Of a stretch of 64,000 nucleotides of DNA, positions 13,301 to 25,300 are shown piece after piece. The stretch covers positions 56,351,949 through 56,415,948 of the forward strand of contig CP136065.1 of assembly GCA_032622095.1 (NCBI GenBank), given 5' to 3'. Each line of letters begins with the position of its first letter. Within the stretch, counting starts at the first letter, position 1. The notes under the pieces are model-generated. The model was not told the DNA's origin. It searched no databases and was given only the letters and a program-made list of their open reading frames with translations. Source of the DNA: Siphonodentalium dalli (taxonomy: Eukaryota; Mollusca; Scaphopoda; Gadilida; Siphonodentaliidae). The position numbers were made by a program, and so were the translations under genes.

Positions 13301-16300
13301 TTTGCTGCCCATATTTGCCAAATGCAAGAAATTATTTATATTCCACGATAATTGTTTTAGTTTGATAAAAGTTTTGACAAGCGAGTTCTCATTTTCATTG
13401 AAAATTTCATCGACATTGTATACTGTAATTATATGTGACGTCACAAGTACTCATTATATGTAATTATATGTGACGTCACAAGTGACGTCACAAGTTACCT
13501 ATACATGACCCAAGCTCGGCACTGCGCATCGAGCGGGACCATTATCAGGAATGAATGGCTGTTTCATTGTACTAATTTTAGCGTTGTGACTATTATTTAA
13601 TACCCTTTCTACTGATATATTATTCGTATTTGAAGTTGAGCCCATTGTGTAGCTTCAATGAATGAACATATTGTACTAAATTAATAGATTTAAGAAAATT
13701 CTTTGAATGGGATTCATCACATGTTTCTGAAAGTCTAAGCAAATAAATATATTCTGTGCGACGTGTAAAGCTTGTTTATTTTACACAGGGGTATCCAGGA
13801 GCTACATTCGAGCAAAACAATTACAAGCTGTGACTATGATGTCATAAAATGTGGACCAAATGGTTAAATCGACCAGACAGGCAGGCCTAAAAATATGGTG
13901 CAGAAAATTTGCAGAATGAGGTCCCCAGAGGGTAAATTTAGTGATGCTACCCAGCACAGCGGGCTATCATCACCAAATACAGCCTCTGGGGACGTCATTC
14001 TTCAAGCCACATCTGCTATGGGAGACCTAGACTCAGATTTAAGTTTCCATTTGGTGAATATTGTGATGTGCACCCATTAGGCACCTCGATTATGTAATGT
14101 GTCGTCTTCCAATTTGGGGATATAGAGAAACTAAACCAAAAAGAAAAAGAATCTTTGTGAAGAAGTTTCTAAATAAACTTGTTAATTTGATAATAAAGTT
14201 ACTTTCCAGAGAAGATGAGGCCTACGTAGAATGAGATCCCCAGAGGGTTAATTTAGTGATGCTAGCCCGCTATGCAGGGTACCGTCACTAAATTCAGCAT
14301 CTGAGGGCCCTCTTTCTGTAAATGTCCGGCACCATATTCTCAGGCCTGCTGACAGGCTGGACCACAAGTCCTTATTCCAATCAGCCATGATCTGATATTT
14401 AATTGTCGTGTCAAATAAATAGACAGACCCCAGTGAGTTAACCTTCCATGACAGGAGCTTCCTGAAATTTTGCGACAACCCTGTGCCAATGCATTCTCTT
14501 ATAATGCGAGTCTCCCATAGGGAGCCTTGCATATATAAGAGAATACATTGGCCTAACAATATTTGCCTTGACCTTGTAAGCCAGTGCAGTCTCTTATATA
14601 TGTGCAAGGCTCCCATATATAAGCGAATGCACTGACACATTATCTTTAATGCTGCACCAGCACAGCTCCCGCCATGAAAGGGTTATGGTGCACTGTGGCC
14701 ACACACGACAGACTACAAACATCAGTATCATGCTTCTGTGTCATATGGGTATATCCTATAGATACACTCTCGTATAAAATACACAAGCTTTACGCATCTG
14801 TGTTCTCAGGTGCCTTATTATTTACCTAATCTTTACCTTATTGTACCGTAACATTATCTATATGTTATTGAATTCACATAGTGCTTTGATTAAACAAAAA
14901 GTTTAGATTTATTTATCCAGCCCTCGAAATTTGCTACGTGAAATGACAATTTTAAAAACCAAATATCAAATTTCATGCAATTCTAAAGTAGTGTCATAAA
15001 AGAAAAATGTCTTATTTCAAGGGCTGTTCATCTAACCAACCAACCAACTAGCTTTATATCAACATGCATTGTATTGGATAACACTGAATACATGTTGTAG
15101 CTTAATGTCAATAATAGTTGGTTTGCTGAGCAACCAAAACCAAATCAAGGCTATTAAAAGATAATAAAGTTTAGGAAACTCCTTAAGAGTTCATTTTCCT
15201 AGTATGTAACATAATTTTCTGGATGTTGCCTCTTTGTGAATCGCAACACCACCATCACTGTAAAGTACCTATAGACGCCATCACAAATTGTAGTTAATTG
15301 ATGTCTTGATTCTGATGTACAAATAAAATATTCAAGTTTACAGCTGTTGCTGTACATGTACATATTATCCAATGTTATTACCTGATAATGCAGATATTTA
15401 TTTTAATGGTCTATAAAGTTTTAATTATTAATTAATTGTTTCGGTTATTTTATTTCAGTTATTTTGATGCAACTTACATATATCATTCGGCTTGTGGAAT
15501 CAATTGCTTATTTATTTGCCTGCATTATGCTTGGATTTTGTTGTTTCTGATTTCATTGCAACTTGATTTATGACATATATATATATACTTTAAACTAGTA
15601 TTGCTATGGCATGGAGTTTTAAATTTATTAAATTGTTGCTGTTTTAGTATTTTATCCAAATTGAGTTTTGGGATCTCTCATTATCAAACTATTGAAAGAA
15701 AGCATTGCACCAAAGCCCATATTAAGATTATTTCTCATATTTTGATAAACGAAGGCTCATTATTGTGGTGTATATATATATTGATTCATGCAAATTCCCA
15801 TTCAGCCCTCTAAATAAGCTACAACAGAAAGCAATGTCAAGGTTCAGAAAATTCTTTTGACCAAATTATTGGCCATTTCTGAAATTGTTTGGCCATTTTT
15901 TAGAAACTTTGGCAAAATTGAAAAACCGAAAATATGGGATTATTAAGAAAACTGAAACTAAAACAAAAAGATATAGCACAAGCACAAAAATAACTTTTAT
16001 TTTTGGAATTGGACAAAAGTGACAATGACACTGCAAAAACTGTAAGAGGTCTAGCCAGTAACATATTTCAATATACAATGTAAATTAACCAAGCCTTGAA
16101 ATAGAGTGTCTGTCATTTGCAGAATGAGGTCCCCAGAGGGTGAATTTGGTGATGCTAGCCCACTATGCAGGGTAGCATCACTAAATTCACCCTCTGGGGA
16201 CCTCATTCTGCAATGACAGACACCCTATTTCAAGGCTTGAAATTACCACTAATTTGCCTGCATTGTTTTATTTTGGATCCACAAAAGCAGTACAGTATTG

Positions 16301-19300
16301 TCGCTTGATTAAAAAAGGACACCGCGTTCTAGCAGCTAATCATCATTGTTTTGATAAGTAAGCATGTGACTTTTATCCATACACACGAGAGCATTTGCTG
16401 AGTACGTATTAACGAATTACAGTAATGCCCTAAATAATGAGAGCTTTCCGATGAATGGCAACAAGCCATATTTCTGACTAAATCCTGAAAAATACCCATA
16501 ATTCTGCTGTGGTTAAGGAGTCGATTATTTAGGGCATTACTGTAAATATCTCTAGATATTTCACTACTCATGTGGAGCTCCGTGGTTAGCGCGTTGGACT
16601 TGTCTTCGCTGTCAACACAGCGAGGCGAGTTCGCGGCTGGCTGGTGGTCTGTTATGAGTTTCCACACAGCAGTGGCTTGGCCGACTTGAGCGATGTGCAA
16701 TTGTTGGATTGTACACTGTTTGAATCTCGCGCCAAGTTGTGACCCTTGAGCAAGGTCGCTCGTACTGTGTCTGCTTTGCACCACCCATGCATTACAAGGG
16801 TACCTGATAATGAGCAGTGAAAGTTCTTGTCAGTATGCTAGCCATATGGTATCCTCGCATACTCCCGGCTGTACCTCCCCCTGTCCCCGGGGAGCAGTAG
16901 ATGGTTACTGAATGTTCAGGCTCATCGGGGTAATAATTGTAAAACTTTGAGCGCTTTGGGCCTCATGGGAAAGGCGCTTTACAAATGCTATACATTATTT
17001 ATTACTCTAAACATAAAATGAGACAACACCAAATCATGCCAATTGGAAAATATATTTATTTGATTCAGCAAACCAATTTTGTGCTATACCTTTAATCGGG
17101 TAACCAATATCAACATTCCATCAAACCTCAAAGATTTACAGGACCCTACTCTGTGTCTATTCCAATACGTAATATAAGAGAACTATATTGCTTGTGTCTA
17201 TTTCCAATGGTGTCATTGGGTAAGATGAATGAAACTTGTATCATTTCAGAAATTTAAAAGTGCAGATGGTGGGGGTGATGTCACCTCTGTCGGGAGCTCC
17301 ATTATGCCTGAGAACCATTTTCGTGGGATAACAATATTTATCGTAATTGGAGCAATGATCATCGGGATATGTGTGCCTAATGGTGAGTACATTCTCTAGG
17401 GAACTGTTGTTCTAATCAGGCATTACCTGATTTTGATATACATAAAATCCATATATAACCCCATTTCCATAGTTTATGACATGCCCAAGACTAGATATAC
17501 TGTGGCTGACATTTGCAGAATGAGGTCCCCAAAGGGTCAATTTGATGATGCTATCCTGCATAGCAGGCGAGCACCACCAATTCACCCTCACCAATGGGAA
17601 CCTCATTCTGCTTAGGCCTCATCTTCTGGGAAGTATCTATAGTCACAAATTAACATTGTTTTTAGTTCCTTTTTTTCCTTTTGTGCAGTTTCTCTATCCC
17701 CTAATTTGCGGAAGATAACATGCATAATCGAGGTGACTAATGGGTGAACATCACCAATTTCAACTGGGGAACTTCTATCTGATCCTAGGTCTCCCATAGC
17801 AGTTGAGGCCTCAGCAGAATGAGGTCCCAGAGGGGGAATTTGGTGATGTTAGCCTGCCATGTGGGATAGCGTCACTAAACTCACCCTCTGGGGACCTCAT
17901 TCTGCAAATGTCAGACACACTATATCTAGTACATGCCCATTACTGAAAAACACACCTTTCCTCCTCTGTCATCTTTTTCAAACCTTTCCACACACATGTA
18001 CGGATTGGAATGACGCTGTGGTCACACAACGTAAATGACGTTTGACTCAACTACGAGACCAGAAATTTAAACTGAGAGCATCATCACAAAAGAAATGATA
18101 AGGAAATTGCATGGAATTATTCTTCAGAAAACTTCTGAAATGATCAGTTGGGATTTATCAGTCAGGCGTGTAATAAAAACAGAACCACACATGTGTGTTT
18201 TCGGCTGATAGTTATGGAACTCTTGTGATCATGGAAGGATAACACTTGAGGCCTTATAACTCACTCTTATGCTATCCTTACGCCATAACATTCGTGCCAT
18301 ATACTGACAGTATAATCAGAATATTTTATTTCATTCACAAATTAAATTTGCCTTTACAAGCACTATTAAAACCTGCAGCATGAAATTAGGAATGATTTGA
18401 GTTCATATTTGTGTAGAGGCACTAAAAAGATGAGTAGGCATAAAAACATTTGAAAGAGTTGTCAATATATTACAGTGTTACTAAGGGGCGATCTAATTTA
18501 TAAATAGGATATTACTTAGTTTGCTTGATATTATTGGCCTGATATCAGCCCTCAATAACCTCATATATTTAAACATATAAAATGGTCACATTAATAAAAA
18601 ACAATACATATAGGCCTATACCTGAAATATTAAACATTAAAGGACTAAGATCACTTAATGACAAGTTTCATTCAATAAAAACTATCACTGGCTTTGTGCT
18701 TAGCTCATGTAAAAATATATTTGAAATAGATATGCATCATGTACATGGTTTTTCCTTAGATATTGTTGTATGTAAAATTTATGTCTTTTCAAATGTTAAT
18801 ATTATGTGAAATTGTATCAAAAAGATGAATAAATTATAAAAAAAAAAAAAACCTCATAAAATCAAAGCTCTCGGGCTGATATGAGGTTACCGCGGGCTGA
18901 TATCGGGCCTAATATAAAAAAAAACAAGTAATATCCTTTAAATAATGACTAAATTATTTTGTTTTCTATTACAGTTGAATTCATTCTTGGATTGAATGGT
19001 GCTACTATGGGTACACTTATATGCTATATTTGTCCAGCCCTCTTCTTCCTAAAAGTGATGTCTAAGTCAGCAGAAGGCAAGTCTATGGCTCAGGTAAGAG
19101 CTATACTGTGTGATATATGTGTTTATCACATAATTAGCCTCTGCACCCAGCTCATAATTTAGTATTATCGGCACATGCAATGACATAAAGCTTGAACTTG
19201 TTATGTTAATTAGAATATAACTATGATATTTGATTTGTGTTGGTTTATTTTTCAAAGAAGTAATGTTTACAAATATTATATCCAAATTGACAACACACAC

Positions 19301-22300
19301 CATCATTCTTATACATTAATTCAATGCAGTGACTCGCCACGGTGAAATCATTTTCTTTAGTTTATCGCCGATATATGCGTCCTGAATCGAGTAGTAAATA
19401 TTTACATTTGAGTGGTACGGTCGATTTGCTTCATATTTTCGGCAATGTTAGTAGAATACTACATTCATCCAGTTGACATAGCGCCTGGATACTAACTGAC
19501 ATAGCGCCTGGATACTAACTGACATAGCGCCTGGATACTAACTGACATAGCGCCTGAATACTAATTGATCATTTTCACGCACCCGAACTAGTACATAATA
19601 TGTCTTTAATGTGCAAATAACCGGGCTTGATTGGACAAAATAAAATTTTCTTTGGCCTTTTTCGAAAACAAATCTGGCCATTAGCTAATTTGTCCACGGA
19701 CAGCGTGAACCCTGAGTGGGGTGTTGCTACATTGACTTTAAACTTGTGCCCCGTTCCTTAGCATTATATATTTTGCTAATAAAATATGCTTAAACCAATC
19801 CATAAAGTGTTTCTCTGCCTGCAATCTGTATGTTTATATTTATATTGGAAGAGCATTCCAATTTGTTGTTTTGAAACTGAATGGGGGAGTCCTTTTAGAA
19901 ATCAAATGTTTATGATCAGCATAGACATTCATTATGCTTTTAATTTACAGTTGGTGCTTGTGATGGGTATTACCATTCTTATAGTCAGTACATACACTAC
20001 CTTATACACACATGATAAAGGACATGTGACTGTGATTGAGAAGCAATTGGATGGACCTGGTGCACCCCTCATGCCTGTCAATAAGAATTCAGCTGGCATC
20101 GATGTTGTAGTGAAGAAAGGTACCACAACTTATTGTAGAAACTAAATAATAAGATTTTTACTGTTTCTTAGGATTTTCTGAAATTACTTGAATTGGAAAT
20201 CTAAATTCAACCCATGATCTTGTGTGCGAAGTTATAATGATAGTAGTTTTTTTTTTTAAATGTCAACATTATTAATACTGCCAAGTATGAGGGTTATAGT
20301 TTCCCCTTAGTTCATTGATATAAAATATGTGTGTCCATGTTTACCAAGTTCTAGTATGTAATATGTTATGACAAAGTTTTGAGACTCTACTTTCTTAATT
20401 ATTTTCTTATTAGTATTACCAAAATTTTCTTATTGTTGAGGTTTAGGGAAAAGTAATCCTTGCCTGATATAGAGTGGGAAAACACTCACAGAGTTAGTTA
20501 ACATCTTTTATCTGATCTTTAAAGTGATGCGAAACACTCCAGTAGGGTGATCAAATAGGAATGGATAATAATCTTGCTCAAAGTAGTTATTGTTGCATAT
20601 ATTATATCCAAATTGACAACACATACCATCATTCTTGTATATTAATTAATTGCAGTGAATCTCGATTGTAAAATCATTTTCATTAGTTTATCGCCAATAG
20701 TTGCATCCTGAGTCTAGATATAAATATTTACAATTGAGCGTAGTTCGAATGATGCTTTGTATGGAGTGGTTCAGTCGATTTGCTTGAGATTTTCGGCGAA
20801 GTTAGTATAATGCTACATTCCTCCAGTCGACATATCACCTGGATACTAACTTGTCAATTTCACGCACCCGAACAAGTCCATAATTTGTCTCAATGTGTCA
20901 TTCCGATCGTAACATAAATACTTCGTGAAATTTCATAGTCCATAATATGTCTTTAATTTAGGTGTAGCTGTGTTAGGTAATCTACCTGCTGATATGACGA
21001 AGGATGCTGACATAAGGAAAGAACCTCCTAATCCTCTGGAGCCCGGACAGGTGAGCAATGTAAGCAAACTTTATTAACTGTTTCTCTGATAACTACAAAA
21101 TGGGCAGACAGATAGGTTGTAATATTTATACCCCCATCCTAAAAGGTCTGGGATATACTGGATTACATGTGTCCGTCCGTCTGTCCATCCATCCGCGTGA
21201 GCATGCATCTGTCTGTCCATCAGTCCGTCTGATCATATATCTCAACCATGGGTGATTGGATCTCCATGAAATTTTGTATGCAGGTTTGTAATCGTGAGGC
21301 TTTCAAAGAGGGTTCATTGATGTTTTTCACATTTTCCGTTCAAGAGTTATCCCACTTTGTTTATCTGAAAATGTTGTATTTCTGTCCGTCCGCTCATATA
21401 TCTCGACCATGGGTTATCGGATCCCGATGAAATTTGTTGTGCAGGTTTGGCATCAGGAGGGCTTTCAAAAGAGGTATCATTGAAGTTGTTCACATTTTCC
21501 GTTCAAGAGTTATCCCTCTTTGTTTATCTGAAAATGATGGATTTCCTTCCGTCCGCCCTTATATCTCAGACATGGGTTATCGGATCTAATTGTAATTTGG
21601 TATGCAGATTTGACATCATGAGGGCTTTCAAAAGAGGATTCATTGTTCACATTTTCCGTTATCCCTCTGTCTTTTCTGAAAATGTTACCCGTCTGTCGTT
21701 TGTTAGAATTGTCAAGTAATTTGTTCGTTCATCACATTTTTTTTATCACAATTTGGTTTCTGACCTTCCCATATTTCAATTTGCAACCTCTTGTTATATT
21801 TAACCCAGAAAATGACTCAGTAGGCAGTTTTTTATTTCCAATTTATATGACCATAATTTCCTAGCAGGCAAGTTTTTGTGTTTACTCCCGATTTATCAAA
21901 GAACTTTGCTGGGTGTGAAAAATTACTTTTCATGATTAAATGTAAATGCAATTTTAATGTAACATTTATATAACCAAAACTTCAAATGAATAATATACCA
22001 TTTTCCTCCTTTCTAACTATATGCTGATTACAATAGAGTGATATCCTTATAACCACCTGAGACCATAAATAAAATGCTATATTCTCGACCAACTTTTTTG
22101 AAAAATTGGGACGGGCAGGCAAATTATATATTTTATTTTTTATTCATGCCAACAAAGCCAGTTACGGTTAGTTCAACAATTTAAATGGTAGTCTGCTTCT
22201 CAATATACCAAAGGCTTTCAGGATACTTAATTTGTTTGTTCAAGTATTGGTGGAAGAACAATTATTGCATTGTTTTGTTTTATTATAGTTAAAGGCTTTA

Positions 22301-25300
22301 TAATAATTACAACTTTGAGACGGGGCAAAAAATAGTGTTGGAAGGGGATGAAAATCTAGCATATTTATTTTTATAACTTGGGATCCCGTGCACCTGCGAT
22401 TATGAGGTCTGTCTGACTTTTTTTTTGGTGGAGTTATCCCCCTTTTTTTATTTAGAAAATGTTCAATACAGGGGTGTACCTTTGTCCGAGCTTTTATTCC
22501 TACATTTTTTTGGTCAATTGTTTTAAAACTTGGCACAGATAATTAGTACCATGGGAACCTGTGCACCTGCAATTATGAGGTCTGTTCGGTTTTGTGGAGA
22601 TATCCCCATTTTTCGACTGAGAAAATGTTCAATACAGGAGTATAGTTTTGTCTAAGGTTTTATTCCTACATTTTTATATGCCCGTTTGAAAAAACGGCCG
22701 TATTATAGTATTGGTCGAGCCGTCCGGGCGTCCGTCCGGGCGTCCGTCCGTTAACCTGGTTTCCGGATGATAACTTTAGTTAGAGTGAACCAAATTTAAT
22801 AAAATTTGGTATGTTGGTTTATTAGCCGAAAATTAAGTTCAAGTTCGAATTTGGGTTCCGCCCGCCAATTTTCACCGGAGTTATGCCCCTTATTTGACGT
22901 TTTTTTACTTAGAAAATCCTTGAAATTTGTTGTCCGGATGATAACTTTAGTATAGTTTATCGGAATGAATCCAAATTTGGTATATTACTTTCTCCCACCA
23001 AAACACAGGTCAAGTTCGAACTTGGGTTCTGTCCGACCATTTTTGGCAGAGTTATGCCCCTTTTTCGACTCAGAAAATTCAGTTTTTCTTAGGTTTTTTG
23101 GTTTCCGGATGATAACTCGATTTTGGAATGTTTATACGCAAAACCCGTTTTTTTAGTGGATTACATATATCGAAATACAGCTCAAGTCCGAATTTCGTTT
23201 CAATCCGATAATTTTTGCGCGAGTTATGGCACCTTTTTTGGCGTAATTTGACTTAGAAAATCCCTGAAATTTGTTGTCCGATGATAACTTTAGTTAGAGT
23301 GAACCGATTTCAATCAAATTTGGTATGTGGGTTTATTAGGAGAAAAGACAGCTCAAGTTCGAATTTGGGTTCTGTCCGCCAATTTTCACCGGAGTTATGC
23401 CCCTTATTTGACGTAATTTGACTTAGAAAATCCCTGAAATTTGTTGTCCGGATGATAACTTTAGTTAGAGTGAACCGGTTTCAATCAAATTTGGTATGTG
23501 GGTTTATTAGGAGAAAAGACAGCTCAAGTTCGAATTTGGGTTCCGTCCGCCAATTTTCACTGGAGTTATGCCCCTTATTTGACGTAATTTGACTTAGAAA
23601 ATCCCTGAAATTTGTTGTCCGGATGATAACTTTACTAGAGCTTATCGGATTCAATGATAATTTGGTATATTACTTTCTCCCACCAAAACACAGGTCAAGT
23701 TTGAATTTGGGTTCCATCCGCCAATTTTCCCCAGAGAGGGCGTATTTTGCACGCCCAGCGTAGCTCTTGTTTCGACTTAGAAAATGTTCAATACGGGTGT
23801 ATACCTTAGTCCCACCTGGGACAGGCCCATCTCTAGTTTATATTGGCCCTATTGAGGTACATTTTCAAATAACCACAACGTGTACTTATTATAGTTATAT
23901 ACTTTCTTTCCTTGTCCGATCTTTGATTATGTTCGATTCGATATTCGATGCGATTCGCATATATTAACCCTTTAGCGTTCAGAGAGCCCCAGAGCGCCCG
24001 GCCGCGTAGCGTCCAGAAAGCCCCAGAGCGCCCGGAGTTTTTGGATTTTTTTCGGTCATAGTTTACAACAAATATATTGCATTATAACACAACAAATTGA
24101 TCTTATTTTTAATGTAAACAATAAAATGGATGTTACATTATTAATATTTATTTTTTTGTTGGGTTTTGTGATAGATTTTGTACAATTTAATCGACATTTC
24201 ATAATAAAATCGTAATAAAACGAAAACTGCGTTGTCGCGGTGCTATTTTTCAAGTCGACTAAATCAATGTACTCCGCGATTGTGATCTGTGTACAGCCAT
24301 CTAATATAGTTTTATTCTACAGATTTTTATTTACAAACTTTATTTTTATTTCTAATAAAATATTTATTTGACTTGTTTATGTTTTTGAGCTATTAATAAT
24401 ATGCACCTGAATTAAAAACACCAATATCATGATTTGACCAGCGAAGCAAATACAGTTCCAGAGTCAACTCCAAGACACCTGCGCTGTTGCAGTGTTGGTC
24501 TTACTAAGGACGCCGTGTTGTTCTAACTCTTTTGGCTCTAGATATGTTCTCAAATAAAACTGTCATTTGATTTGATTTTTCCCCTCATTCATCACAAGAT
24601 CATATGAATAATATTTTATTTTAATACACTGAGTGAGCAATTTTGAGAATTCAATAAAGTTTTGATCGGAAAGTTCGACAACATTTTTGATTTTCTCTTC
24701 AGTTACACGTCCCAACGTCACGCCAATTCAGCCCAATATTGTGGGCACGGGGTTTGCCTGGTTTAATACCCAAATAAATTATGTTTTGAAAGCGCATTGA
24801 CAAATACATAATCTTGAACATATTCTCCACACTATAATCGAAAAATACAAAGGAATGGACACATGATTCAATCCAAATGGTTTATTTAAAAAACACACCC
24901 GCCAAGAAACGCCCACTGATAACGTGTGCAAAAAATATGTACCTGTAAACACGTGGTTGGAAATTGTGGCGCACAATGGGGACTGTCATTTATCATGGCT
25001 ATAACTATTACCCATTCGGTAATACATAAATGACATTCATTGAAAATTCAAACAGAATATATCTTAGATTTAGTATTAGTATCAATTGACCATTTATCAA
25101 ATGTTGTCATTGAACTTATTGATCAGCTGATGATGATGAAAAAATCTAGGAACCTTGTCGACGTCATAGCAGCAATGATAAAATACTGTAGCACAAATTT
25201 ATGTGCATCGGCCGTTTTGTTCTCTCATTTGATTAATAAAATTATTATTCTGTGCGCTTTAGCACTGCGAAATACTTCAGTAAATTGGCCATATCATGAT

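Larger units (their letters stand above)
5640..17249. other. SLC38A10 11.6-kb intron, MITE-rich
   Basis: No host exon is recognised. It holds TTAA MITEs (5698-7373, 8844-9127, 11926-12858, 14438-14685), family B MITEs (9539-9981, 13882-14348, 16090-16239), a TA MITE (16420-16542), a SINE (about 16575-17005), a palindrome (13061-13193) and Helitron-like debris between about 10290 and 11070 (repeated TTGGCACAGATRTT...CCTGTGCA). Positions 7374-8843 and 14686-16089 show nothing beyond AT-rich sequence and a short diverged repeat near 15850-15990 that recurs at 27880-28000. Confidence 0.75.
17383..18974. other. SLC38A10 intron with two elements
   Basis: It contains the family B MITE (17487-17930) and a terminal-inverted-repeat element (18505-18936). 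The remaining 0.6 kb, 17940-18500, shows nothing recognisable. Confidence 0.7.

Noticed and set aside
16329-16784. 151-codon ORF on the minus strand
   Set aside because: It spans a TA MITE and a SINE; its sequence is repeat translated in a chance frame.
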